Source: Neorickettsia sennetsu str. Miyayama
GTDB lineage: Bacteria > Pseudomonadota > Alphaproteobacteria > Rickettsiales > Anaplasmataceae
NCBI RefSeq assembly: GCF_000013165.1
Contig: NC_007798.1
Location: forward strand, 1 to 64,000
Length of the DNA: 64,000 nucleotides
Reading direction: 5' to 3'
Part shown: piece by piece, positions 18,761 through 27,858 of the stretch
Layout of the letters: every line of letters starts with the position of its first letter
Position numbering within the stretch: position 1 is the first letter of the stretch
The notes under the pieces: model-generated
Told to the model about the DNA's origin: nothing
The model's database searches: none
The model's input: the letters and a program-made list of their open reading frames with translations, nothing else
Translations under genes and position numbers: made by a program

Positions 18761-21073
18761 ATGTACACAAAGATATGTGAAGCAATTAAAAGTTCGGACA
18801 TTCTTACTTTAAGGTGTCTAATGCAAGAGGCAGGATTGGAGGAAGCGAACGGTACTGCCTCAGCACAAGGTCGACCTCTCTGGTCCATGGTTGATTCTGA
18901 TGGGCGTAGTGTTCTGCAAGTTGCTGTAGAAAGTCAAAATACAGGTGTGCTTAAATGCGTGATGGAGGCACTACCCGGTAACTGCTTAGTAGATCTGTGT
19001 GCTAAGAAGACAAGTACGAGCCATCCTTTTTTCCCTGAAAGCACCCCACTGCACACCGCAATTGCAGTTGGGCGCATGGAAGTCCTGGAGTCACTACTAC
19101 GCGGAATGTTAAGCGCGCGTGGACAAAATGGTAAACCGCCATCTAGTACTGTGGTTGTTTGGCATACGGCTGATGCAAATGGGCGAACACCTTTAGCCGC
19201 CGCATTGGCCACCGGCAAGCTAGAGATTGTGAAGCTAGTCCTTGGAGCAATAAAGACTCTGGAGCGAGATATGCAGACGGCTAGAGGAGATCGTGTACCA
19301 CTGGTCCCCGGTATTCTTCAAATTGATGATATCAGAGTTAGGGGTGATAACGGACTTAATATGGCTGTATCTACAGGTAATGTGGGTATAGTTGAGGTTC
19401 TGATCGATGCTCTGACTCCTGAGGAGCTGGCACCTATACTAACAAGGTGTAATTTAGTGGGTGACACTGCACTTGACCAGGCCGCGCGTGCAGGAAATGT
19501 AGACATTGTGAGGCTTTTAGTCAAAAAGCTGGGGGATTTGTATGAGCCGTGGGTTAGTACACCTTTCCAGGTTGTTGTGGAGTCCTGCGCGGAGAGTAAA
19601 TACAAAGGGAATGGAGCGCAAGTTCCAGAGCACTTTTCAATGCGTCTTTTGGGTAACGCAGTTTCGAGTGGTAATGCTCAAGTTGTTAAGGAAGTTTTAG
19701 GACCTCTGTCTATCGAAGAGCGGTATAAGCTGTTGAGTCGTACCAGTTGGGGTTATCCTTACCCTGCACTACACCTGGCATTCTCCTCAGGGGCACACGA
19801 ATGCGTAAAAATAATGCTTGACTCGCTTGTTGCTTGTCCTGGTGGAGGTACGAAGTATGTGTCAAAAGTTCTTGCTCAACGTTCCGGTGGGCTTACTCCG
19901 CTGCATTGTGCCGTTGATGCCAAGTCAGTTGCGGTAGTACAAGGGTACGGACTACCGAAGGGGGTCCTGTTCGGGCTACTTACGGCTGGAGGCTCGTCCT
20001 GTTCTCCTGAAGGACCTGTTTACGTGCCTGATGGTATGAATCCACTTCAAGCTATGCTTGCTGGTCCTACTGGTGATGGGAATCCTGTTCCTGGGGCAGT
20101 TGGTGTAATTAGGGCTATGCTGGATCTTTTAGAAGGGGATGCAGTTTTGATGCAGCGTGTGCTTTCTTCAATGGATGCGGGAGGACGTAACACTCTGTAC
20201 ACTTTTGCAAGTCTTGTAGGTTCAAGGGGTGTTTCTGCCACTGACTTTGTGACTATGCTCAACTACCTTGAAGGCAGAGTAAACCTCAGGACTTTACTCG
20301 AGCAAAAAAACATGACGGAGGATGTCTCTACACTTGATGTTGTTCACGAAGCGGAACACAATTTGTACAGTTGGGGTTTTAGTCTGAACGATCATGTTTC
20401 CCAAGCGTTAAATAGACAAAGAGGAGTTTCAAAGAGCCGGGCTTCCAGGTTAAAGGTAGCGGGTGATGCTGCAGTGTTATCCAGTTTTTTCTTGTCCTGC
20501 ATATCAGGGCTTATTGTGGTATGTAGCGCCCTTTATAATGTATGTTCTACGGGAGTTAAAAAGAAAAGCGCTGGATTTACCGTATTTGAAATAGCATACA
20601 TTGTATTTGCTTTCTCTGTCGTTATGCTTCTCCTCACTTTTTTCTGTATAACTCCAGGTATGCACGGTGCAGCTAATCGGTGTGCTGTGATAACAGGCGA
20701 TCCTAGAGTAAACATCCCTGAGCCGAGTTTTAATGACGGGATATCGATATGCGCAAACACAGAGATCCAATTCAGACCTGAAGACGTCGAGAAAATAGAA
20801 ATGGAAAGGTTGCATCTTAGAAGCAAAAGAGACCCAATGGCGGTCTTTTCTTCATCTCCTTCTCTTTCCTCCTCCGCTCTGAGTGCACGACCTGTACCTG
20901 GTTTGCTTGTTGAACAGTTGAGTGCCTTCCATGTACGCGATCCGGGCCACCACTGTTGTTCTACATCTGAGAATGAGGGATCCTATGCGTTGGAGGAGTC
21001 TCCTGGTACAGGGATACAGGGTTTGGCAGCGGAGGGACTATGTGATGAACAACAGAAAGGCGTTGCTGAGTAA
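18761..21073 (+). CDS. Large ankyrin-repeat protein with C-terminal membrane anchor
   Basis: Protein of about 770 aa. The frame opens at 18695, but an AGGAGG at 18749-18754 points to the ATG at 18761 (or its neighbour at 18758). At least seven ankyrin-like repeats run through the first two-thirds, for example STPLHTAIAVGRMEVLESLL, GRTPLAAALATGKLEIVKLV, DNGLNMAVSTGNVGIVEVLI, DTALDQAARAGNVDIVRLLV and YPALHLAFSSGAHECVKIML. Two strong membrane segments follow (about 585-610 and 625-650), then a Ser-rich soluble tail. The layout suggests a protein anchored in a membrane with a long ankyrin scaffold. Its GC content is higher than that of its neighbours. Effector role is inference only. Confidence 0.88.
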   Translation: MYTKICEAIKSSDILTLRCLMQEAGLEEANGTASAQGRPLWSMVDSDGRSVLQVAVESQNTGVLKCVMEALPGNCLVDLCAKKTSTSHPFFPESTPLHTAIAVGRMEVLESLLRGMLSARGQNGKPPSSTVVVWHTADANGRTPLAAALATGKLEIVKLVLGAIKTLERDMQTARGDRVPLVPGILQIDDIRVRGDNGLNMAVSTGNVGIVEVLIDALTPEELAPILTRCNLVGDTALDQAARAGNVDIVRLLVKKLGDLYEPWVSTPFQVVVESCAESKYKGNGAQVPEHFSMRLLGNAVSSGNAQVVKEVLGPLSIEERYKLLSRTSWGYPYPALHLAFSSGAHECVKIMLDSLVACPGGGTKYVSKVLAQRSGGLTPLHCAVDAKSVAVVQGYGLPKGVLFGLLTAGGSSCSPEGPVYVPDGMNPLQAMLAGPTGDGNPVPGAVGVIRAMLDLLEGDAVLMQRVLSSMDAGGRNTLYTFASLVGSRGVSATDFVTMLNYLEGRVNLRTLLEQKNMTEDVSTLDVVHEAEHNLYSWGFSLNDHVSQALNRQRGVSKSRASRLKVAGDAAVLSSFFLSCISGLIVVCSALYNVCSTGVKKKSAGFTVFEIAYIVFAFSVVMLLLTFFCITPGMHGAANRCAVITGDPRVNIPEPSFNDGISICANTEIQFRPEDVEKIEMERLHLRSKRDPMAVFSSSPSLSSSALSARPVPGLLVEQLSAFHVRDPGHHCCSTSENEGSYALEESPGTGIQGLAAEGLCDEQQKGVAE

Positions 21074-21687
21074 TCGACTCTCATTCTAAGGGTGGGTCTA
21101 TAAAGACGCATTGTGTGACTTTTGTAAGTGGGTTTGTGTGAGATGAGTTTCTCCCAAGTGCTATGCGGCACTAAGTACTGGCCTTGTTTGTGGAGCGTGT
21201 TTGCACTGTAATTGAGCACTATTCCAGAACACGTAGATAGCTAGTCTAGGTGCTTGTTTTATCCGGAGCTACCTTTCTTAAAAATAACTAGGTCCATGAG
21301 ATTGATCTTGGGTTTCGCGCGGGTTTATTTGGCAATGCTCAATGTTGCCACGAAGGTACAATGCTAGATGGTTCATCCAACGGCGCCTTGGGTGCAGGGA
21401 GCATTGCTGTGAAAAGTGAGAAAGTGTGCACTTACCGAAGGAAATCCCTTACTTGGTAATCCTTTTACGGTATTAAGTCTTAAGAGATACAGTGCCAATA
21501 CGTAGATTTCTGCACGTCTCAGGTGCAAGAAATGTCGTGTCGAAGTTTACTTGGGATATAAGAAAGCACGGCACTGAAAGGAAATTTACCTAGGGATACC
21601 ACAGAATTGCCAAGAAGGTGTAACACTGATAGGAATACCATTCAAGGAAATCTCAAACTCAGGGAAACAGTTACATGTAGGGGTTTC
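21074..21687. other. Gene-free spacer after the large ankyrin gene
   Basis: A 614-bp stretch with no open frame I would call. No tRNA pattern found. The left half has the G/T bias of the ankyrin gene. The right half carries scattered GGAAAT-containing short motifs without a clear period. It may include the lost 3' part of the sensor-like gene at 21688-22308, though I see no kinase motifs when reading the minus strand. Confidence 0.4.
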
Positions 21688-22308
21688 CTAACCCTTTTCT
21701 CTTGCAGAGACCGCGAAAAACCCAAGGGGTCTGTCTAGAGGAGTAAGGGTGATTTCTATCTCTTCTTTTTCTCTGGAAAATATCGCGGAAAATTCCCTAT
21801 TTAGAGAAAGGCTTTCTACGTAATTAGAAGATAGTCCATTATCAAGATGCAGCCTTTGGAAAAATTTTTCTATACTGATTGTTCTCCAATCCTTTCCAAT
21901 TCGCTCCATGCACGGTGCGTCCATATACAGAACATTATCCTTAGAAATAATCGCATAAAAAATGGTATCTTTTCTCATCGCACTTGCAAACAAGAGATTC
22001 TGGAACTCTGTTATGATAAGCATTCTCTGCGTTTTGCAGATCAGATAGGTTGCTGTTGCAACTAGGAATATGAATATTGCCCCAATTACAATCATTGAAA
22101 TTGCTAAATTATCCAAGGAGTACTTTGATGGATCCGCCGTCAGCATTCCTGAGGTGCAATAGAGCAAGAAGAACGTGGCAACAATGATAATACAAAGCCA
22201 GTAGATCGTCTTGAATGGATTAAATCCTTGGGCCCTAATATAAAAATCACTACAGTTCTTAATGATATTGTATATATTCCGATGTGAAACGATCCGTCTG
22301 GAATGCAT
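21688..22308 (-). CDS. Membrane protein with sensor-like soluble domain
   Basis: Protein of 206 aa, not firmly recognised. Two membrane helices (about 34-54, IYWLCIIIVATFFLLY; about 68-92, LAISMIVIGAIFIFLVATATYLI) form a hairpin with a short external loop. A soluble part of about 110 residues follows (FQNLLFASAMRKDTIFYAIISKDNVLYMDAPCMERIGKDW and on to TPLDRPLGFFAVSAREKG). That arrangement, and a PAS-like feel around the middle, resembles the front end of a CckA-type hybrid histidine kinase without kinase or receiver domains. It may be a stand-alone sensor, a truncated kinase, or unrelated. Confidence 0.55.
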   Translation of the reverse strand: MHSRRIVSHRNIYNIIKNCSDFYIRAQGFNPFKTIYWLCIIIVATFFLLYCTSGMLTADPSKYSLDNLAISMIVIGAIFIFLVATATYLICKTQRMLIITEFQNLLFASAMRKDTIFYAIISKDNVLYMDAPCMERIGKDWRTISIEKFFQRLHLDNGLSSNYVESLSLNREFSAIFSREKEEIEITLTPLDRPLGFFAVSAREKG

Positions 22309-22537
22309 TAGTTAACCTTATCCGATATAAACACTAGGTATATTTTAAGGTGAATAAGGTAAAAATTTTGTTGAGTATAAAAATGTTAACAAAATATGTT
22401 TTTGAAAAGGATACCGCGCACAGTGGAAAATGTTTTTACAATATAGAAAACAACCACAAGGCGAAATACCAATAAGATCAAGACATTGAAGAAGCGTACC
22501 TTACTAGGAGAAAGAGATCTGGCAATGCTAATCTGTA

Positions 22538-23413
22538 CTACAGCGTCCTTGGTTTTGATTCTCTTGAACCATATCGTGGCATATTTTCTGCAATCTTGGG
22601 ACCGCTGTTCAAGCCTGCCTCACACTCTTTAACCACATTGTTTAGGTTGCCACTGTTAAAAGGTGAACCCGCAATGTTGCTCGGTAATTTCAATACATCC
22701 CAAGCCACCATAGCTGGCCAAACCATCGTCACAATCGGAAGCATTGTTAAACCTGCTCCAACTAATGGAATGCCACCTGGCGCGACAATGGCAACCACTA
22801 TAGCCTTGACCAATGTAACAGGCGTACTGAGGGACTTAGCCCGCATAACTTTCTCTAGACACTCAATATCAGATGGTGTTCTTGTAGGATCCGAATCGTT
22901 TCCCTTAGGAGCAATTTTTGCTCCTAACGATTTCATCAAACCTGAAAATCCACTAGAGATGTCTATACCAGTAGCTTTTTCTATCTTCGCACTGACCTGT
23001 GCAAGAACTCCGGATGAACCCTCAATTTTTGCAAGATCAGCAAGCAAGGCTTCTTTTTCTTTCTTGCTTACCTCCTTCATCTTTTTTTCGGCTTGTATAA
23101 TTGCTTCGTGTAGAGCCTGCACCTCGCAGTGACATTCCAGCACCATGTCATAACATCCCACCAGTGAACGTGCTTGAGCAATCACTTCCTCTGTCGATAA
23201 TCTGTGTAAATCGTTTAATCCAAGAAGATTTTTGTTTTGTCGGCAGAATTCCGCCAAACTAGGACTGGCAACCCTTACTTCACCAAGAAAAGCCTCTTGA
23301 TTAGCTTCTAAGCTACTTCTCCGTGTTCTCATCCCGGCAGCCAGATCACCAATAATGTTGGACTCTTCTATTCTCCTTTTGAGTGACTTCGGTATTTTCC
23401 TGCCATCTTGCAT
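22538..23413 (-). CDS. Unknown protein with hydrophobic C-terminal block, 291 aa
   Basis: No family recognised. The N-terminus is basic and hydrophilic (GRKIPKSLKRRIEESN). Residues about 100-150 are likely coiled-coil (EAIIQAEKKMKEVSKKEKEA). A hydrophobic block at about 203-240 (LVKAIVVAIVAPGGIPLVG, LTMLPIVTMVWPAMVAWDVL) may form one or two membrane segments. The C-terminus is short and polar. It begins 31 bp downstream of the 3' end of the RNase P RNA gene on the same strand. Confidence 0.65.
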   Translation of the reverse strand: MQDGRKIPKSLKRRIEESNIIGDLAAGMRTRRSSLEANQEAFLGEVRVASPSLAEFCRQNKNLLGLNDLHRLSTEEVIAQARSLVGCYDMVLECHCEVQALHEAIIQAEKKMKEVSKKEKEALLADLAKIEGSSGVLAQVSAKIEKATGIDISSGFSGLMKSLGAKIAPKGNDSDPTRTPSDIECLEKVMRAKSLSTPVTLVKAIVVAIVAPGGIPLVGAGLTMLPIVTMVWPAMVAWDVLKLPSNIAGSPFNSGNLNNVVKECEAGLNSGPKIAENMPRYGSRESKPRTL

Positions 23414-23443
23414 ATTTTTCCACTCCGATAAATTCGGTTAAAA

Positions 23444-23799
23444 CGAGGTGCCCCATAAGCCGGGTTCTGTATACGGTAGTCATTCATCTAGGGTACACAT
23501 TACTATGCACTTCAAGCGACCTACCCGAAAAATCTATCGCGCGAGAGCACACTCTTCTTCTGTTTGGTCTTGCTCCTGGTAGAGTTTACCTATGCCATCC
23601 ACGTTGCCGCGAACGCGGTGCGCTCTTACCGCACCTTTTCACCCTTACCTGAAAAAAACAGGCGGTTATTTTCTGTGGCACTTGTCCTGGGCTAAGCCCG
23701 GCGGAAGTTATCCGCTACCATTCTCCCGTGGAGCCCGGACTTTCCTCTCCTCAATTTTTGAATCATCAAAAGAGCAGCAACTACCTCAGGCACCTCGCA
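23444..23799 (-). ncRNA. rnpB: RNase P RNA
   Basis: Catalytic RNA that removes tRNA 5' leaders. On the minus strand the universal 5' core GAGGAAAGTCCGGGCTCC lies near 23747-23730, and the conserved 3' core ACAGAACCCGGCTTA ends near 23456. I set the ends from helix P1: CGAGGTGCC at 23797-23789 pairs perfectly with GGCACCTCG at 23452-23444. Length is about 356 nt, within the range for bacterial type A RNAs. The small open frames crossing it on the + strand are not genes. Confidence 0.95.
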
Positions 23800-24138
23800 G
23801 GCTAGTATATCAATTTCAGGCAGCTTATAGAAGATATTGAAAGGCTTTTTCTTAAAAGAAGCATTAACTAGGCCTTTATCTCTATTGCTTTTGGATAGCA
23901 ATTATAAAGTAGTTCATGAATAGTTTTTATAGGTGTATTACTGAAGGAGGTGTTGAAAGACGATTTGTCCTAATTGTTTTGAAAAATAGAGAGGATGTTC
24001 TTAATAACGTAGCTGATTATAGGTGGTTTACAAAAGGTTTGCCCTTAGGAAGGACATCAATTAGGGCTTCGTGCTAATCATTTTGTAAAGCAATCTTGAT
24101 CAACCTACAAAACTTGAAGCTATTTCAACTAGCGTTCT
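23800..24138. other. Spacer with decayed copies of the transporter 3' end
   Basis: No intact gene. Positions 23968-24020 align with 24142-24195, the last codons of the queuosine-transporter gene, at roughly three-quarters identity with a small indel. Positions 24066-24091 resemble the same end again. These look like degenerated tandem duplications of the gene's 3' end. Confidence 0.5.
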
Positions 24139-24897
24139 CTATGCTAGTCGTTTTGCGAAATAGAGAAAGGGTGTTCCTAATAATGCAACTAATATCCTTA
24201 TCCAATAGGTTCCTAGTATGTACGTGAACACTAAACTCTTCATTTCGACTGGTTTTCCTGTAAGAACATACCATGCAAGAGTTGAGAATATTATGTTGTC
24301 TATCAACGAGGATAATCCTGTACCTATTACGTTGCGCAGCCAAAGAAAACGTCGGTTTGGAAGAATCTGCTTTAGACCACTGAAGATATAAATATCGGAA
24401 AGCTGACTGACCAAATATGCGATAATTCCAGAAAATAGAAGTGTGGCATTACTTTGGAAGAGTCTTTGCATGCAGGAATAGTGGACGTCTGTTTTAGGAC
24501 TATAGCTTAGTGTGATTATCATTTCCAAGGTGAAGAATGCATACAAGAGAAAACTCAAATACACACTTGTCTTCGCCGCTTTGACTCCGCGATACTCCGT
24601 CAGAATGTTATTAGCAAGGAAAATTGATGAAAAAGAAATTGTTCCAAGTGCTACTGGAGTATCCTGAAAGAAAAACTGTGCCTGTCTCAAGACCTGTATA
24701 TTTGCAAGAATAAAAACGCAACTACTGAAAGCACAAATCCCTTTTTCTCCAAAGAATTTAAAACTTATAAGTATTGTCATCATGCACAGAAGAAACTCCA
24801 TTAGACTAGTTGTGTATGACGGAAGACCTTCTAAGTATTTTATTGAATCCAGAAATATTTGTTCCAAGGCAGTGCAAACTTGATGGTTCACTCTCAT
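24139..24897 (-). CDS. Queuosine precursor transporter, YhhQ/DUF165 family
   Basis: Inner-membrane vitamin-uptake-type transporter of 252 aa with about six helices. Family marks are LANNILTEYRGVKAAKTSVYLSF (about 92-115, the conserved N-x-L-x-E-x-x-G pattern), GIIAYLVSQLSDIYIFSGLKQ (about 158-178) and WLRNVIGTGLSSLIDNIIFS (about 185-204). It probably imports queuine or a precursor for Tgt, which is encoded 10 kb away. Biosynthetic queC/D/E/F genes are not in the window. Confidence 0.88.
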   Translation of the reverse strand: MRVNHQVCTALEQIFLDSIKYLEGLPSYTTSLMEFLLCMMTILISFKFFGEKGICAFSSCVFILANIQVLRQAQFFFQDTPVALGTISFSSIFLANNILTEYRGVKAAKTSVYLSFLLYAFFTLEMIITLSYSPKTDVHYSCMQRLFQSNATLLFSGIIAYLVSQLSDIYIFSGLKQILPNRRFLWLRNVIGTGLSSLIDNIIFSTLAWYVLTGKPVEMKSLVFTYILGTYWIRILVALLGTPFLYFAKRLA

Positions 24898-25143
24898 AAA
24901 TATCCAAGATTTTGCAGTAGGATGGTAGGTGCAAAACGGTATTTACACTGCTGCATGTTATCTTGAGATAATCTTAAAGGGCTAAATGAGTGTTTAAGGG
25001 CGGCGCAGTCCAGAAGGATGGAAATTAACTTCTAGATTAAGCATGACAAAAATCTATCCTGGTCCAAGGGAACTGAGTGAATATTTCAGGGAAGCGTAAT
25101 CTAAAAGGCAAGGGTAAACTCCGGGGCTTGGTTTGCTGAAATC

Positions 25144-26112
25144 CTACTTAAGGTTTCCGATAATTAGAGCTTCCTCTCCTAGTGTCTCGGAAACAAACTC
25201 AGCATTTTGCTCCGCGACAACCAAAACCATTCCTATGCCACAGTTAAAAGTAGTTAACATTTCTTCTTGCGGAATATTACCGTTCAGCATGAGCCACTTG
25301 AAAATTTCGGGAAACTCATAAGGCTGAATACAGATTTTTAGGTCTTCTGGAAGAACCCTTCTAAGATTTTCTAGTAGTCCGCCACCCGTGATGTGTGCAG
25401 CCGCCTTTATGAATTTTTTCAAAGAAAGAAACGAATTCACATATATTTTTGTTGGGGTTAGGAGTATCTCACCCCAGGTTCTTTTATCGAACAGTGTTGA
25501 GTACTTAATACTTAAGCTGGAGAAAGTTTTGCGGATAAGTGAGAATCCATTCGCATGAAAGCCTGATGATTTCAGCCCAATAAGGATGTCACCTTTCGTG
25601 ACATTTTGTGGGAGAATTTCCTCTTTTTCAACTATTCCGACAGCAAAGCCGGCTAAATCGTATTCACCAGCACTGTATAAGCCGGGCATTTCAGCGGTTT
25701 CTCCCCCTACCAGTGACATGGAAGCCTCTCTACACCCGACTAGAATCCCTGAGATTACTGCGCGTGCTACATCGAGCTCAAGTTTCCCTGTCGAGTAATA
25801 ATCAAGAAAAAAGAGCGGTTTTGCCCCGTGACAGATCAGGTCGTTGGCGCACATGGCTACTAGGTCTATACCAATACTAGCATGGTTATTGCACTCATTT
25901 GCTATCAATAGCTTAGTTCCAACACCGTCTGTTGCTGCAGCAATTACAGGGTCCTTGTAATTCAAATTGCCTACGGAGAATAAAGAAGCAAACCCACCAA
26001 TAGCGGAAACGCAGTGCTTATCAACCTCTGCGTTCTTTTTAATAAAATCAACAAAGCTGTTCGCGGTATCTATATTCACACCGGAGCTTTTGTAGGAGAG
26101 AGTTTTTTTCAT
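25144..26112 (-). CDS. purM: Phosphoribosylformylglycinamidine cyclo-ligase (AIR synthetase)
   Basis: Fifth step of purine synthesis: ATP-dependent ring closure of FGAM to AIR. I start at the ATG at 26112 (MKKTLSYKSSGVNIDTANSF), because the longer frame to 26211 adds residues unlike any PurM. Family stretches: VIAAATDGVGTKLLIA, VAMCANDLICHGAKPLFFLDYYSTGKL, VGGETAEMPGLY, GLKSSGFHANGFSLIRK and HITGGGLLENLRRVLP. Length 322 aa is slightly short against the usual ~345. With purB at 52474 it indicates de novo purine synthesis. Confidence 0.94.
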   Translation of the reverse strand: MKKTLSYKSSGVNIDTANSFVDFIKKNAEVDKHCVSAIGGFASLFSVGNLNYKDPVIAAATDGVGTKLLIANECNNHASIGIDLVAMCANDLICHGAKPLFFLDYYSTGKLELDVARAVISGILVGCREASMSLVGGETAEMPGLYSAGEYDLAGFAVGIVEKEEILPQNVTKGDILIGLKSSGFHANGFSLIRKTFSSLSIKYSTLFDKRTWGEILLTPTKIYVNSFLSLKKFIKAAAHITGGGLLENLRRVLPEDLKICIQPYEFPEIFKWLMLNGNIPQEEMLTTFNCGIGMVLVVAEQNAEFVSETLGEEALIIGNLK

Positions 26113-26322
26113 TTTCAGGCAGAACTCACCGCTGAAAAGGTGCTGCGGTAATAACTGTATATGAGTGCAGGTAGACCGCGATTGTATCACAACTTCTAGC
26201 GATGTTTCCACTAGCTCGCTCTTCTCACAATTCGTTGGATTTGCAAAATAATCCTTTATGCGACCAGAACGGCAACGTTTATATCAAAAGAATGCCTAAG
26301 GAACAGGACTTTCAGTCCAATC

Positions 26323-26661
26323 CTAGACGTTTTTTGTATTGCTGTCTTTTGGTGTTTTGTTCATCAGTATGACTAATGTTAAGCCTAATGCTAAAGTTGC
26401 AACGCCAACAACGATTGCTGTGAGCATCAAAACATGAGGTAAGGGATTAACATAATTTTCTACATTAGGTGAAATCACTGGAGTCGCAGCACCCTCAATA
26501 TATGCAAGAGATATGTAAAGCAACAAAACAGATGACTGAAAAAGCCCAAGGCCTATGAGTTTTTTTATCGGTCTGGGACTTGCCATTATTATGTACAGCC
26601 CAACTACCATTACCCACACCACTACTGCATAGTTGTAAAATGTGAACATAAACACTTCCAT
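26323..26661 (-). CDS. mnhC: Mrp-type Na+/H+ antiporter subunit C
   Basis: NuoK-like small membrane subunit of the multisubunit Mrp/Mnh cation/proton antiporter. Three helices; LIGLGLFQSSVLLLYISLAY and LTAIVVGVATLALGLTLVILM are typical. I start at the ATG at 26661, giving MEVFMFTFYN as in the MEI-starting MrpC proteins. The frame extends to 26685, and an ATG at 26649 with GGAAG before it is also possible. It is last of four antiporter genes on this strand, about 200 bp from mnhB. Confidence 0.82.
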   Translation of the reverse strand: MEVFMFTFYNYAVVVWVMVVGLYIIMASPRPIKKLIGLGLFQSSVLLLYISLAYIEGAATPVISPNVENYVNPLPHVLMLTAIVVGVATLALGLTLVILMNKTPKDSNTKNV

Positions 26662-26860
26662 TAGTTGTGCTCTAGAATAGCACATTTAGTACGAAAAGTT
26701 TTTGTTGTGCTCAGTAAAGGACTTTTTATTAGCAACAGCGAAAATGCGGACGAATACACGCTTACACAAGAAGTTTTTACACGTAATTGGCACTAAGCGC
26801 ATCTTCCAATTGGTAAAAGCGGAAACCTAGGCAGGTACATTTGCGTACAAAGACTTTGCG

Positions 26861-27301
26861 CTAGTCGGTTTTGAGTGTCTTTTTCACCAGCAAGAGTGAA
26901 AAGCACATGTATATAGACAATATTGAGCTGAAAACAGTAAGTCCCACGCCCAACTCAAGCACAAAAATACCAATTTCTTGAGATAGTAGAGGCAAGGCCT
27001 CAATTATATGAGAGTGCTGTAGAAAGGATGCATTCTGAAGTAACGGTACTAAACCTGTTGATAAGTAAATCAGTGCGCCAGTAGCTCCTTGGCGGATTAG
27101 AGTCTTTGGACCAAGAAAATGAAGAAGTGGATCAAGACCAAATACGAGTGAGTACGTTATCAAAGATGCTGCAAGTAATACCCCGGCCTGGAAACCTCCA
27201 CCGGGGGAAATCTCCCCATGTACTTGAATGTACACGGCAAACAAAATAATAAGTGGGATAATCCCCGAAGCTAGGACCTTCAACACTTTATCACCTATCA
27301 T
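26861..27301 (-). CDS. mnhB: Mrp-type Na+/H+ antiporter subunit B
   Basis: MnhB/MrpB-domain membrane protein, about 146 aa with four helices. Diagnostic are FAVYIQVHGEISPGGGFQAGVLLAASL and GATGALIYLSTGLVPLL. The frame is open to 27358, but the ATG at 27301 with AAGGA just before it gives the family's normal N-terminus. That start overlaps the end of the preceding gene by 11 bases, implying translational coupling. Confidence 0.88.
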   Translation of the reverse strand: MIGDKVLKVLASGIIPLIILFAVYIQVHGEISPGGGFQAGVLLAASLITYSLVFGLDPLLHFLGPKTLIRQGATGALIYLSTGLVPLLQNASFLQHSHIIEALPLLSQEIGIFVLELGVGLTVFSSILSIYMCFSLLLVKKTLKTD

Positions 27302-27827
27302 TTTCCTTACCGAAGCCCAATAAAATAAAAACTGATAAAGCCGCTGTGAACACAACAATTGTCTCTATCAAAGTGTCATACCCTCTGAAACCAGCTAGCA
27401 CTGCTGTAATGACATTTGGAAAACCAAATAACGGTTCTGTGTTTTCCAAATAATATCGATAAACCTCATTGTTAACTGCAGCAGTGGGTGAGCCATATCT
27501 AGGAAGATCTCCTGTAATATAAAGTAAGATGCCTCCAATCATAACGCTCGCAAATAATGCTGGAACGGTCCTGCCCGAATAGTGGATACCTTCTCTGCCG
27601 ATTAAACGCCCAGCCCACAAAACGAAGACAGTTGAGATACAACTTCCCACAGCATTCTCAGTAATTGCAACGTCTGCTGCATTCATTGTCATGTACAAAA
27701 GGGTGAGGAAGAAGCTAACCAGACCAAGATAGATAACTTCGGTTAATAGGTCTTCGACGTGTGCCAGCGCGGTGGTAACGAAAAAGAGAAGGAACAGAAG
27801 TGTGATCCTCAATATTATGAGTTCCAT
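27291..27827 (-). CDS. Mrp antiporter subunit, DUF4040/MbhD-MbhE-like
   Basis: Membrane protein of 178 aa corresponding to the C-terminal part of MrpA or to the MbhD-MbhE subunits. It shows YLGLVSFFLTLLYMTMNAADVAITENAVGSCIST (about 33-66), where the conserved PD(V/A)A-x-TE pattern appears as ADVAITE, then a second part ending GFRGYDTLIETIVVFTAALSV (about 145-165), as in MbhE. It is second in the order mnhG, this gene, mnhB, mnhC. Confidence 0.82.
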   Translation of the reverse strand: MELIILRITLLFLLFFVTTALAHVEDLLTEVIYLGLVSFFLTLLYMTMNAADVAITENAVGSCISTVFVLWAGRLIGREGIHYSGRTVPALFASVMIGGILLYITGDLPRYGSPTAAVNNEVYRYYLENTEPLFGFPNVITAVLAGFRGYDTLIETIVVFTAALSVFILLGFGKENDR

Positions 27828-27858
27828 AAGTTATCGATTCTGAGGTACCAGCATATAC

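Noticed and set aside
23383-23840. Overlapping + strand reading frames of 82-89 codons
   Set aside because: They lie across the RNase P RNA gene, whose conserved cores and P1 helix explain the sequence.
24898-25143. Weak inverted repeat (GTCCAG...CCTGGTCC) in the spacer before purM
   Set aside because: Too many mismatches and no T-run or conserved motif to call it a terminator or RNA.
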